Shown in pieces: positions 49,427 to 57,374 of a stretch of 64,000 nt of DNA. Each line of letters opens with the position of its first letter. Position 1 is the first letter of the stretch. The notes beneath the pieces were generated by a model that saw only the letters and a list, made by a program, of their open reading frames with translations, was not told the DNA's origin and did no database searches. The position numbers and the translations under genes are program-made. Source of the DNA: Bryobacterales bacterium (lineage in GTDB: Bacteria > Acidobacteriota > Terriglobia > Bryobacterales > Bryobacteraceae); NCBI GenBank assembly GCA_016716385.1, contig JADJWL010000005.1:310001-374000 (forward strand), in the 5' to 3' direction.

Positions 49427-49432
49427 TATACT
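49427..49432 (+). promoter_or_regulatory. -10 element for the methyltransferase gene
   Basis: TATACT 9 bases before the GTG at 49442, so the transcript would be leaderless or nearly so. Confidence 0.4.
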
Positions 49433-49441
49433 GGGTGCGTA

Positions 49442-50134
49442 GTGCAGGTGTCTTCTCCTTACGATGCGATCGCGGGCGTGTATGACGAGCACTGGGGGCA
49501 CGAGTTCTTCCCGCATGCGATGGAGGCGTTCGACCGCCACGCGGCTCCTTTGCTCGCGCCGGGCGCGGCCGTGCTGGACCTGTGCTGCGGCAGCGGCCTG
49601 TTCGCCGGATGGCTGGACGACCAGGGTTTTACGGTGACCGGCGTGGATCTCTCCGGCGCCATGCTCGCCACCGCGCGCCGCCGCGCTCCCCGCGGGACCT
49701 TCGTGCAGGCGGACATGGCCGCGTTCACCCTGCCCGCGCGTTTCGACGCGGCCGTGTGCTGGTTCAACAGCCTGAATCACGCGATGTCCCCGCGCCACCT
49801 CCGGGCCGTCCTGCTCAACGTGGCGGGACACATGACGCGGGGCGCTTCCTTCCTGTTCGACTACGTGCTGCCGCGGGCGTACCGGCGGGACTGGGCGTCC
49901 ACGGCGATGGTCGAGGGGGCGGGGCGGCGGCGGCGCATTCAGTTCCGCTACGACCCCGCCGCGCGCCAGGCTGTGTGCGAGACCGGCGAGGGCGTCATCG
50001 TGCAGCAGCCGTTTCCGCCCGCGACCATCCGCCGCGCGGCCGTCGCGGCGGGGTTCGACCTGCTGTGGGAAGGCCCGATGGAAGGCGCCGAGCCCGCCGG
50101 CGGACGGCGTCTGGTGCTTGCCGTGCGTGGCTGA
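49442..50134 (+). CDS. SAM-dependent methyltransferase (class I)
   Basis: 230 residues if it begins at the GTG at 49442, which sits directly after a TATACT -10 (leaderless); an ATG at 49400 would add 14 residues but falls in the mazEF operator. Class I methyltransferase pattern: SPYDAIAGVYDEHWGHEFF, motif I VLDLCCGSGLFAGWL, then VTGVDLSGAMLATARRR, FVQADMAAFTLP and CWFNSLNH. The Cys pair in motif I is unusual but found in some members. The substrate cannot be told. Its stop is 2 bases from the opposing VWFA gene. Confidence 0.88.
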   Translation: MQVSSPYDAIAGVYDEHWGHEFFPHAMEAFDRHAAPLLAPGAAVLDLCCGSGLFAGWLDDQGFTVTGVDLSGAMLATARRRAPRGTFVQADMAAFTLPARFDAAVCWFNSLNHAMSPRHLRAVLLNVAGHMTRGASFLFDYVLPRAYRRDWASTAMVEGAGRRRRIQFRYDPAARQAVCETGEGVIVQQPFPPATIRRAAVAAGFDLLWEGPMEGAEPAGGRRLVLAVRG

Positions 50135-50136
50135 CG

Positions 50137-51180
50137 TTACTTGGGAGTGTAGTAGCCGTCCCGGTGCCGCACGATGGCGCCGGGGTGCCGCTGCTCCGCG
50201 CCGGGGCTCAAGGTGACGCGGATGCGGCGGAACTCAGGCTTGCCGGAGGCGGAAGCGCCGTGGAACCCGATGAGGTAGCTGGACCGCAGGCGCGTCAGGG
50301 CCGTCTCAATTGCTTCTCCCATCGGCACGCCCTCCCGGATCACGTCCCCGCCCGTGGCTGCGACGGTCGGATCGATGGCCTCGCGGTCCGGCCGGGGGAC
50401 CCATCCGGAGGGAACGGTCTTTTCGTGGCCGACGCGAACCTTCTCGGGTCCGCCGGGAACCGGATGCATCTCGACCGGCAGCGCCAGAACACCCCATGAA
50501 TGGTAGCCGCGGCGGAAGTCGAACCTCTCGACCAGAATCGCATGGACCGTGATGCCAGCAGCCAGGAGTTCGGCGGAGACTCGCTTCTCCTGCTTTGGGT
50601 CCGGCTTGTGGTCATTGGCGGTCAGGATCAGAATCGCGCGTCTCCGTCCCAGACTCGGATCGATTGCCGGGAACTGCCGCGCGGCGAATCGCAGAGCGTC
50701 GAACGGTTTGCCCGTTGGAACTTTGCGGTGAGATCGCCGCTTCACGGCCCGGACACCCAACCGCAGGGCACGCGGATCATCGGTAAACGGCACGACGACC
50801 ACGGTCCGGGAGCCGAACGTCACGAGGGCCGCGCGGTCTCCGTCCCAAAGGGACTCTACCGCCGCCTCCAACGCCTCCATCACACTGTGGCCCATCGGCG
50901 TCCTGGCCGCGCCTTCGTCGAGCAGGAGCACCACATCGAGTCCTGCCACGCCATGGCGCAGCAGGGTCAGCGTCCGCTCGACCCCTTCGTCGTCCACCAC
51001 GAAGTTGTCCTTTGCGAGACCTCCCACGAAACTTCCCGCGTCACGGACTTCCACGTGCGACAGAACCAGGTTGACTTCAGTCTCGAAGCGGGCTTCCTGA
51101 CCATGAGCCGGGTGAACACAAACTTGGAGAGTCAGGATTCCCAGCAGGAATCCGGAACTCAAGCGAACGTGGCGGCTCAT
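50137..51180 (-). CDS. Acidobacterial VWFA-related domain protein (TIGR03436), copy 2 of tandem pair
   Basis: 347 residues, ATG at 51180 overlapping the upstream stop by 4 bases (ATGA). Signal peptide (GFLLGILTLQVCVHPAHGQ). A short beta domain (FETEVNLVLSHVEVRDAGSF) precedes a VWA fold. The metal site that normally reads DxSxS is replaced by LLLDEGAART, so it probably binds no metal there. Later blocks (RRRAILILTAND, RLRSSYLIGFHG) match TIGR03436. The family is restricted mostly to Acidobacteria and its function is unknown. It is probably secreted or surface-bound. Confidence 0.88.
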   Translation of the reverse strand: MSRHVRLSSGFLLGILTLQVCVHPAHGQEARFETEVNLVLSHVEVRDAGSFVGGLAKDNFVVDDEGVERTLTLLRHGVAGLDVVLLLDEGAARTPMGHSVMEALEAAVESLWDGDRAALVTFGSRTVVVVPFTDDPRALRLGVRAVKRRSHRKVPTGKPFDALRFAARQFPAIDPSLGRRRAILILTANDHKPDPKQEKRVSAELLAAGITVHAILVERFDFRRGYHSWGVLALPVEMHPVPGGPEKVRVGHEKTVPSGWVPRPDREAIDPTVAATGGDVIREGVPMGEAIETALTRLRSSYLIGFHGASASGKPEFRRIRVTLSPGAEQRHPGAIVRHRDGYYTPK

Positions 51181-52133
51181 TGGCTCACCTGTGCGTCCGC
51201 ACCGCGCGGCGCGTGAACGATCGCCTCGGGATGCCGGGCTCGCGCCGCCGGATTGAAGTCCACGGTGACGGATCGGAGTTCACCGGGATCGTCGTTCAAG
51301 TTCAGCACGTAGGAATGCCTCAGGCGATGGAGCGCCGAATTGACGAATGCATCGAGGCGAGCGGGATCCCGCACAGCGATGCCACCCGAACCGTAGACAA
51401 TGGGGTCGATCGTGTGGCGGTCAGCATTGCGCGGGCGCCGCTTCACCGTTTGGACCCCGCTATTCGGAGGCGGAAGACGAACCGGAGGCATCGGGTCGCC
51501 GCGGCCTCGCATGTCCATGTCGAACCGTTCGGCGACCGCGCCATCGAGGACGATCCGTGCCTGATTCAAGAGGGAGAGCATCGCGTCAGATCTCGCTTCG
51601 ACGGGATCCTCCTCATTGTGAGTCACCACGAGGATCGCCCTTCTGCGCGGGTGCTCCGTGTCATGGGCGGGGAACAACTTCACCGCGGCTTCGATCGCCT
51701 CGTAGATCCGCGCTTTGCCGATGATCTGCCTGCCCGGTCGCGCGAGTGCGCGGAGCCCGGCGTCCACCTCCCGCGGACTGCCGGCGAACGGGACCAGCAC
51801 GCGGGGCCTGGCGTCGAACGTCATGACGGCGGCGCCGTCTCCAGGCTTCTTTGCCCGAACCGCGGCCGATACCGGGTTGAGGAAGTTGAACCCACGCATC
51901 CGCGGCTCCGCGCTGACGTCGAGCAGGAAAACGAGGTCGACAGTCGCGGTGACCTCGCGCAACGAAAGGACCTTGCGCGGCGCGCCGTCGACGCGGACCA
52001 CGAAATCGGCCGGGGTCAAACCCGGGACCGGTGAGAAGTCCCGATCGGTCACGCCCACGTCAATGGAAAGCGAGCCGGCTGCAACGAGCGGGCACATCCA
52101 GAGAGCGGCCGCCAACCCAGAGCGAAACGTCAT
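51177..52133 (-). CDS. Acidobacterial VWFA-related domain protein (TIGR03436), copy 1 of tandem pair
   Basis: 318 residues, ATG at 52133, signal peptide (GLAAALWMCPLVAAGS). The same layout as its neighbour: SIDVGVTDRDFSPVPGL, LVFLLDVSAEPRM at the metal site (DxSxE, closer to the canonical DxSxS than in copy 2), RRRAILVVTHNEEDP, and HRLRHSYVLNLN. The two proteins share the order and spacing of all blocks, so they arose by tandem duplication and then diverged. They are translationally coupled and may form a complex. Confidence 0.88.
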   Translation of the reverse strand: MTFRSGLAAALWMCPLVAAGSLSIDVGVTDRDFSPVPGLTPADFVVRVDGAPRKVLSLREVTATVDLVFLLDVSAEPRMRGFNFLNPVSAAVRAKKPGDGAAVMTFDARPRVLVPFAGSPREVDAGLRALARPGRQIIGKARIYEAIEAAVKLFPAHDTEHPRRRAILVVTHNEEDPVEARSDAMLSLLNQARIVLDGAVAERFDMDMRGRGDPMPPVRLPPPNSGVQTVKRRPRNADRHTIDPIVYGSGGIAVRDPARLDAFVNSALHRLRHSYVLNLNDDPGELRSVTVDFNPAARARHPEAIVHAPRGADAQVSQ

Positions 52134-52151
52134 GGCGGAATGGTCCTGTAG

Positions 52152-52373
52152 TCAAGGATATCGCGGATCAATCGTCGTACAGCCTTCAGCAGAGGCGCCG
52201 GCCACACGTGGAACTGGGGCGCCAAGGCGTGGGAAGTTGAGGACTTGACGAATCGTCGCGTCGATCTCGTCGAAGAACTCCGCGCCGAGCCCTTTCCGCT
52301 GGCTCTCGTACCAAACGCCCGCCTGGCGATACTCGGCCTCGGCTTCAGCCTCGAAGTGAACGCGCCGGGTCAC
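52152..52373 (-). pseudogene. ParE-type toxin gene, probably truncated by a frameshift
   Basis: 73 residues, start at 52373 overlapping the antitoxin stop by 4 bases. The first 55 residues match ParE/RelE toxins (VHFEAEAEAEYRQAGVWYES, GLGAEFFDEIDATIRQVLNF). The family is usually 90-100 residues and ends in a strand pattern like VRRxLxRxFPYxVxYR. Here the last 15 residues do not fit, and a shifted frame near 52200 reads AVRRLIRDILDYR, a partial match. A frameshift has therefore probably removed the C-terminal strands that ParE needs for activity. There is little room for a full-length gene before the VWFA start at 52133. Confidence 0.65.
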
Positions 52374-52612
52374 CGTTCACGGAGGTCCGATTCAGCCCGT
52401 TTCCGGACGTCCTGCCAAGCGGACCCTGGTTGGCCTCCAGCGAGCACTCGGCTTGCACGCCGCTCAATCTCGGCGGCCCAAGCCGCCTCGACCTCGCCGG
52501 GATCCTCGCTGCCAGGATCGAGGCTGGCAAGCAGTTCGGCGGCGACATCGGCCCGTTCCTCAACCGGAAGAGCCAACGCTTCGCGAAGAAGCTGCTCAGC
52601 CCGAGACGTCAT
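52370..52612 (-). CDS. Addiction-module antitoxin (ParE partner)
   Basis: 80 residues, ATG at 52612. The sequence (AEQLLREALALPVEERADVA, AELLASLDPGSEDPGEVEAAWAAEIERRA) matches the short helical antitoxin family described as putative addiction module component (TIGR02574), which normally precedes a ParE/RelE toxin. The 4-base overlap with the toxin gene agrees. With the toxin broken, this antitoxin would be a leftover. Confidence 0.85.
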   Translation of the reverse strand: MTSRAEQLLREALALPVEERADVAAELLASLDPGSEDPGEVEAAWAAEIERRASRVLAGGQPGSAWQDVRKRAESDLRER

Positions 52613-52741
52613 GAAGTTACTGTAGACCCCCGAGCATCACGATGCGCGCCGCGCAGCGTTTGGGCTTGCGGGAAGCGCAATCGACGAGTTGGCGTGCTGG
52701 CAGGCAGCCCCTGCGCGCTATACTGCGGTTGGAGACACAGG

Positions 52742-52927
52742 ATGGCCGCCGAGAGCCTTGCCGATGTTGTTCAGTCGCTGACACCCCAAGAGCAGGAAGC
52801 GGTGTGGCAGTTCATCGAGTACCTAAAGCGGCGGGACGCCACGGCCCGCTCTCCGTCGCCGTTCCTTGAGGCTGCCGACGAATTCATCACCCAACATCCG
52901 GAACTGTTGCTGCGCCTCGCTCAGTGA
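52742..52927 (+). CDS. Antitoxin-like small protein of the Doc module
   Basis: 61 residues, ATG at 52742; TATACT -10 at 52719-52724. The start (MAAESLADVVQSLTPQEQEAV) and WQFIEYLKRRDA resemble DUF2281-type antitoxins, and the C-terminal half (FLEAADEFITQHPELLLRLAQ) could be the toxin-binding tail. Its TGA overlaps the GTG of the doc-like gene (GTGA), the usual arrangement for a two-gene toxin-antitoxin operon. Confidence 0.75.
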   Translation: MAAESLADVVQSLTPQEQEAVWQFIEYLKRRDATARSPSPFLEAADEFITQHPELLLRLAQ

Positions 52928-53310
52928 CTCGATATCCCAGTGTTGAAGATGCAATCGCTGCACACGCGCAACTGATCGCGCGGTTCGGAGGATCCCGTGG
53001 CCTCCGCGATCGCGCCGCGCTGGAGTCGGCACTAGCCCGGCCCAGGAGCGGTTATTACAGCGACGTGATTCAGGAAGCGGCCGCACTGTGGGAGAGTCTC
53101 TCGCAGAACCATGCTTTCGTGGATGGAAACAAACGAGTTGCGGTGACCATGACGGCAGCCTTCCTCCGTGTCAACGGATATCGCCTACAATTCGAAGACG
53201 CTGAAGCGATATCGTTCCTGCTGGAGCTCTACGAGACAGGTCGAATGCAGCTCGGAGAACTCGATCGATGGCTTCGGCAACACGTGGTAGCGGCGAACCC
53301 GTGGACGTAG
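52924..53310 (+). CDS. Doc-type toxin (Fic/Doc family)
   Basis: 128 residues, GTG at 52924. Doc signature HAFVDGNKRVAVTMTAAFL (HxFxDGNKR core), with an N-terminal helix region containing RDRAALESALARPRSGYY and a C-terminal EAISFLLELYETGRM. Doc proteins inactivate elongation factor Tu by phosphorylation rather than AMPylation. All the core residues of the motif are present, so it is probably active. It is convergent with the acetoacetyl-CoA synthetase gene. Confidence 0.92.
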   Translation: MTRYPSVEDAIAAHAQLIARFGGSRGLRDRAALESALARPRSGYYSDVIQEAAALWESLSQNHAFVDGNKRVAVTMTAAFLRVNGYRLQFEDAEAISFLLELYETGRMQLGELDRWLRQHVVAANPWT

Positions 53311-53335
53311 ACGGGAGTCACGAAGTGCGTCCCCG

Positions 53336-55282
53336 CTACACCGCCAACTCCTCCCGATTCCGGAACTGCTCCAGCGCCTCGGGATTCGCCAGCGCCTCAG
53401 TGTTCTTCACGGCTCTGCCGTGGATCAGGTCGCGCACCGCGATCTCGGTGATCTTGCCGCTGACCGTGCGCGGGATGTCGGTCACCGCCAGAATCTTCGA
53501 CGGCACGTGCCGCGGACTCGCCTGCGCGCGGATCGCCGCGCGGATGCGGTCGCGCAGCGGGTCGTCCAGCGTGACGCCTTCCGCCAGCCGCACGAACAGC
53601 ACCACCCGCACGTCGCCGTCCCACTGCTGGCCCACGACCATGCTCTCTTCAATCTCCGGAAGCTGCTGCAGGACGCGGTAGATCTCCGCCGTCCCGATGC
53701 GCACGCCGCCGGGATTCAGCACGGCGTCCGAGCGTCCGTGGATGATCATGCCGCCGCTCGGCGTGATCTCGGCGTAGTCGCCGTGGCGCCAGACGCCGGG
53801 GAAGTGCTCGAAGTACGCCGCGCGGTACTTCGCGCCGTCGGGGTCGTTCCAGAAACCCACCGGCATCGAGGGAAACGGTTTGGTGCAGACCAGTTCGCCC
53901 TTCTGGCCGAAGACCGGCTTGCCGTCGTCGTCCCACACCTCGACCTTCATCGCGAGCGCCAGGCATTGCAGCTCGCCCCGATACACGGGCAGCGCGGGAT
54001 TGCCCCCGGCGAAGCAGCTCAGCAGGTCCGTGCCGCCAGACACCGACGACAGGCAGACGTCTTCCTTGATCTCGCGGTAGACGTAATCGAAGCTCTCCGG
54101 CATCAGCGGCGAGCCGGTCGAAAGCACCGTGCGCAGATGTTCGAGGTTGTGCGTGCGCGTCGGGCGGACGCCAGCCTTCTCGATCGCCGTCAGGTAGCGC
54201 GGGCTGGTGCCGAAGACCGTGATCCGCTCCTCGGCCGCCATGTCCCAGAGGATGTCCGGTTTCGGGTGGAACGGCGAACCGTCGTAGAGCACGATGGTCG
54301 AACCGGTGGCGAGCGTCGAGACGAGCCAGTTCCACATCATCCAGCCGAGGGTGGTGAAGTAGAACACGCGGTCGCCCGGGCGCAGGTCGCAGTGGAACGT
54401 GTGCTCCTTGAGGTGCTGGATCAGCGTGCCGCCGGCGCCGTGGACGATGCCCTTGGGAACGCCGGTGGTGCCCGAGGAGAACATGACGTAGATGGGATGG
54501 TCGAACGGCAGCGGGACGAACTCCGGGTCGGCCGGCGCCACGTCGGACAGGCACTGGTCGAAGCGGATCCAGCGTTCGCCCTCGATCTGCGCGTCCGGGG
54601 CGAGGTAGGGCACCAGCACGCAATGCTCGAGCGACGGTAGCCGCGCCTCGATTTCCTTGAGGCGCCCGAGAAGGTCGAAGCGCTTGCCGGCGTACTCGAC
54701 GGCGGCGGCGGCGAACAGCACCTTCGGAGCGAGCTGCTCGAAGCGGTCGAGCACGCCCTGTGTCCCGAAGTCGGGCGAGCAGGATGACCACGTCGCGCCG
54801 ATCGTGGTTGCCGCAAGCATCGCCACGACGGTTTCGGGAATGTTCGGCATGAACCCCACGACACGGTCTCCCGGCCCGACCCCCCAGAGCTTCAACTGGT
54901 GCGCGATGTGCGCCACGCGCAGCCGCAACCCGGAGAATGTCCAGGTGGCGTAGCGGCCGTGCTCGTTCCAGGCGATGATCGCTTCGCGCTGGTCGTGGTA
55001 GCGCAGCAGGTTCTCGGCGAAATTCAGACGCGTTCCCTGGAACCAGCGCGCCCCCGGCATCTCGTCCGGGTTTTCGAGCACCGCGTCCCAGGGACGCTCG
55101 GCGATCACGCGGCACCGGTCCCACACCGCGACCCAGAACTCCTCCGGATGGCTGCACGACCATTCGTAAAGCGACGGATAGTCGCGCACCGGGTGGCCCT
55201 GGCGGGCGAGGGAGCGGATGAACGACGTCACGTTCGCCTGCTCGATGCGTTCGGGGGACGGGGTCCAGAGGGGTGGGTTCAT
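53336..55282 (-). CDS. Acetoacetyl-CoA synthetase (acetoacetate-CoA ligase)
   Basis: 648 residues, ATG at 55282. ANL-superfamily adenylating enzyme with the acetoacetyl-CoA synthetase N-terminus (LWTPSPERIEQANVTSFIRS), the phosphate loop FSSGTTGVPKGIVHG, the A5-type FGTSPRYL, WRHGDYAE, HGRSDAVLNPGGVRIGTAEIY, and the catalytic Lys in PRTVSGKITE. It activates acetoacetate with ATP and CoA for use in ketone-body or poly-hydroxybutyrate metabolism. It is monocistronic; its start is 48 bases from the divergent prolyl oligopeptidase gene. Confidence 0.95.
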   Translation of the reverse strand: MNPPLWTPSPERIEQANVTSFIRSLARQGHPVRDYPSLYEWSCSHPEEFWVAVWDRCRVIAERPWDAVLENPDEMPGARWFQGTRLNFAENLLRYHDQREAIIAWNEHGRYATWTFSGLRLRVAHIAHQLKLWGVGPGDRVVGFMPNIPETVVAMLAATTIGATWSSCSPDFGTQGVLDRFEQLAPKVLFAAAAVEYAGKRFDLLGRLKEIEARLPSLEHCVLVPYLAPDAQIEGERWIRFDQCLSDVAPADPEFVPLPFDHPIYVMFSSGTTGVPKGIVHGAGGTLIQHLKEHTFHCDLRPGDRVFYFTTLGWMMWNWLVSTLATGSTIVLYDGSPFHPKPDILWDMAAEERITVFGTSPRYLTAIEKAGVRPTRTHNLEHLRTVLSTGSPLMPESFDYVYREIKEDVCLSSVSGGTDLLSCFAGGNPALPVYRGELQCLALAMKVEVWDDDGKPVFGQKGELVCTKPFPSMPVGFWNDPDGAKYRAAYFEHFPGVWRHGDYAEITPSGGMIIHGRSDAVLNPGGVRIGTAEIYRVLQQLPEIEESMVVGQQWDGDVRVVLFVRLAEGVTLDDPLRDRIRAAIRAQASPRHVPSKILAVTDIPRTVSGKITEIAVRDLIHGRAVKNTEALANPEALEQFRNREELAV

Positions 55283-55316
55283 GGGCGCTGTAGCTCCTCG
55301 GTCTAGCTTACCCGGT

Positions 55317-55322
55317 TAGAAT
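55317..55322 (+). promoter_or_regulatory. -10 element for the prolyl oligopeptidase gene
   Basis: TAGAAT 8 bases before the ATG at 55331, so the leader is very short. The gene's Shine-Dalgarno site would be GGAAGAA. Confidence 0.35.
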
Positions 55323-55330
55323 CGGAAGAA

Positions 55331-57373
55331 ATGCGCTACGCCTTCGCGCTGCTTCTCCCCCTTCTCGTGATGACCGCCTGTTCCTCCGCGCCCAAGCCGC
55401 CGTCCACGCGTGTGGATGCCGTGACCGAGACCCTGCATGGGGTCGAGATCCGCGACCCGTACCGATGGCTGGAAGACCAGGACAGCCCGGAAACCCGCGC
55501 CTGGATTGAAGCGCAGAACGCGCACACAGAGCAGATGCTGCGCCGCGCGCCGGAGTATCCGGACCTCGAAGCGCGGCTGGAACAACTGCTGCGCCTCGAC
55601 GACGCCGATCCGCCGCTCGAAGCCGGCGGCCGCTACTTCTACATGAAGCGCGCCGCCGGAGCGGAGCTGCCGGTTCTGCACATGCGGCGGGGTCTTGAGG
55701 GCCAGGACGAAGTTCTCATTGACCCGCATCCGCTGAGCGAAGACCGCACAACCAGCGTCGAACTGCGGGATGCTTCCGACGATGGAAAGCTGTTGCTGTA
55801 CGGAGTGCGCGTCGGGGGCGAAGACGAGATCGAACTGGTCGCCTACGACATCGACAGCCGCCGCGAGATCGACCGGCTGCCGAAGGCGCGCATCCTCGAC
55901 CAGGAGATCGAGAAGGATCGCGGCGGGCTCTACTACGGGCGCATGACGGCGGCCGGTCCGCGCGTGTACCACCACCGCTTCGGCCAGAAGGAACCGGACC
56001 GCGAAGTCTTCGGCGAAGGCTTCGGAACCGACCGCTGGATTTCGTTCCACCTCGTTGACGACGACCGGACGATCATCTTCGAGGCGAGCCAGGGCTGGGA
56101 CCGTAGCGAGCTCTACCTGATGCCGGTGGGCCGGGAAGCCCGTCTCCTGACGGGTGACACCCACGCCGTGTTCACGCCGGTGCGCGCGGGCGGCCAGATG
56201 CTGGTGCTCACCGACTGGAAAGCGCCCAAGGGACGCCTGATGAGTTTCACGACCGCCCGCCCGGACCCCGCGTCGTGGCGCGAGGTGATTCCCGAGGGCG
56301 ACGCGAAGCTTGAGGAGATCCGTGTGGCGGGAGGGCGCGTGTTCGCGCACTATATCGAGAACGCCGTCTCCCGTGTCCGCGTGTTCACGCTCGACGGCAA
56401 GTCGCAGGGCGAGATCCTGTTCCCCACGCAGGGAACGGTCCGCGCGATGGGCGGCCACTGGCGGTCGCCGGGCGCCTTCATCGCCTTCACGTCATTCCAG
56501 CTTCCGCTGGTGATTTATCACGCCACGGGCAGCGATCCCAAGCCGTGGTTCGACGCCAAGGCCCCGGTGGATCCGGCGGCATTCACGGTGCGCCAAGTCT
56601 CGTACGCGTCCAAGGACGGCACGCGCATTCCCATGTTTCTGCTGCATGGTCCGGATGTGAAGCCGGGGACGCCCCGCCCCACGCTGCTCAGCGGGTACGG
56701 CGGATTCAACGTCAGCCGGACGCCGCAGTATTCGAGCTACATCCTTTCCTGGGTGGAGCGCGGCGGCATCTTCGCCATGCCGAACCTGCGCGGCGGCGGC
56801 GAGTTCGGAGAGGAGTGGCACCAGGCGGGGATCCTCGACCGGAAGCAGAACGTCTTCGACGACTTCATCGCGGCGGCGGAGTGGCTGATCGCCGAAGGAT
56901 ACACGTCGCCGGAGAAGCTCGCCATCAGCGGACGCAGCAACGGGGGGCTGCTGGTGGGCGCGGCGCTGACGCAGCGTCCCGAGTTGTTCCGCGCGGTGAT
57001 CTGCGGCGTGCCGCTGCTCGACATGCTGCGCTACCACAAGTTCCTGCTGGGGGCGCTATGGGTTCCTGAGTACGGGTCGGCGGACGATCCGGAGCAGTTC
57101 CGCTACCTGCATGCCTACTCGCCGTATCATCGCGTGAAACCGGGCACGGCTTATCCCGCGGTGCTGTTTGTCACGGGCGACGCGGATACGCGCGTGGCGC
57201 CGCTGCACGCCCGGAAGATGGCGGCGCTGCTCCAATCGGCGACGGGCAGCGGGCATCCGGTGCTGCTGCGCTACGACACGAAGTTCGGCCACACCTCAAG
57301 CCTGCCGGTGTCCAAGCAGGTGGAAGACATGGCAGCCGAACTGCGCTTCCTGCTATGGCAGACGGGCGGCTAG
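55331..57373 (+). CDS. Prolyl oligopeptidase family lipoprotein (S9)
   Basis: 680 residues, ATG at 55331. A lipoprotein signal with lipobox VMTAC (Cys at about residue 17) replaces the usual cleaved signal. The family start follows (VTETLHGVEIRDPYRWLED). A beta-propeller domain fills residues about 75-400. The catalytic domain has FLLHGPDVKPG, the nucleophile Ser in ISGRSNGGLLVGA, Asp in TGDADTRVAP and His in TKFGHTSS. It is anchored in the membrane and cleaves proline-containing peptides in the periplasm. It is transcribed alone, ending 1 base before the stop of the opposing TIGR03790 gene. Confidence 0.95.
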   Translation: MRYAFALLLPLLVMTACSSAPKPPSTRVDAVTETLHGVEIRDPYRWLEDQDSPETRAWIEAQNAHTEQMLRRAPEYPDLEARLEQLLRLDDADPPLEAGGRYFYMKRAAGAELPVLHMRRGLEGQDEVLIDPHPLSEDRTTSVELRDASDDGKLLLYGVRVGGEDEIELVAYDIDSRREIDRLPKARILDQEIEKDRGGLYYGRMTAAGPRVYHHRFGQKEPDREVFGEGFGTDRWISFHLVDDDRTIIFEASQGWDRSELYLMPVGREARLLTGDTHAVFTPVRAGGQMLVLTDWKAPKGRLMSFTTARPDPASWREVIPEGDAKLEEIRVAGGRVFAHYIENAVSRVRVFTLDGKSQGEILFPTQGTVRAMGGHWRSPGAFIAFTSFQLPLVIYHATGSDPKPWFDAKAPVDPAAFTVRQVSYASKDGTRIPMFLLHGPDVKPGTPRPTLLSGYGGFNVSRTPQYSSYILSWVERGGIFAMPNLRGGGEFGEEWHQAGILDRKQNVFDDFIAAAEWLIAEGYTSPEKLAISGRSNGGLLVGAALTQRPELFRAVICGVPLLDMLRYHKFLLGALWVPEYGSADDPEQFRYLHAYSPYHRVKPGTAYPAVLFVTGDADTRVAPLHARKMAALLQSATGSGHPVLLRYDTKFGHTSSLPVSKQVEDMAAELRFLLWQTGG

Positions 57374-57374
57374 T

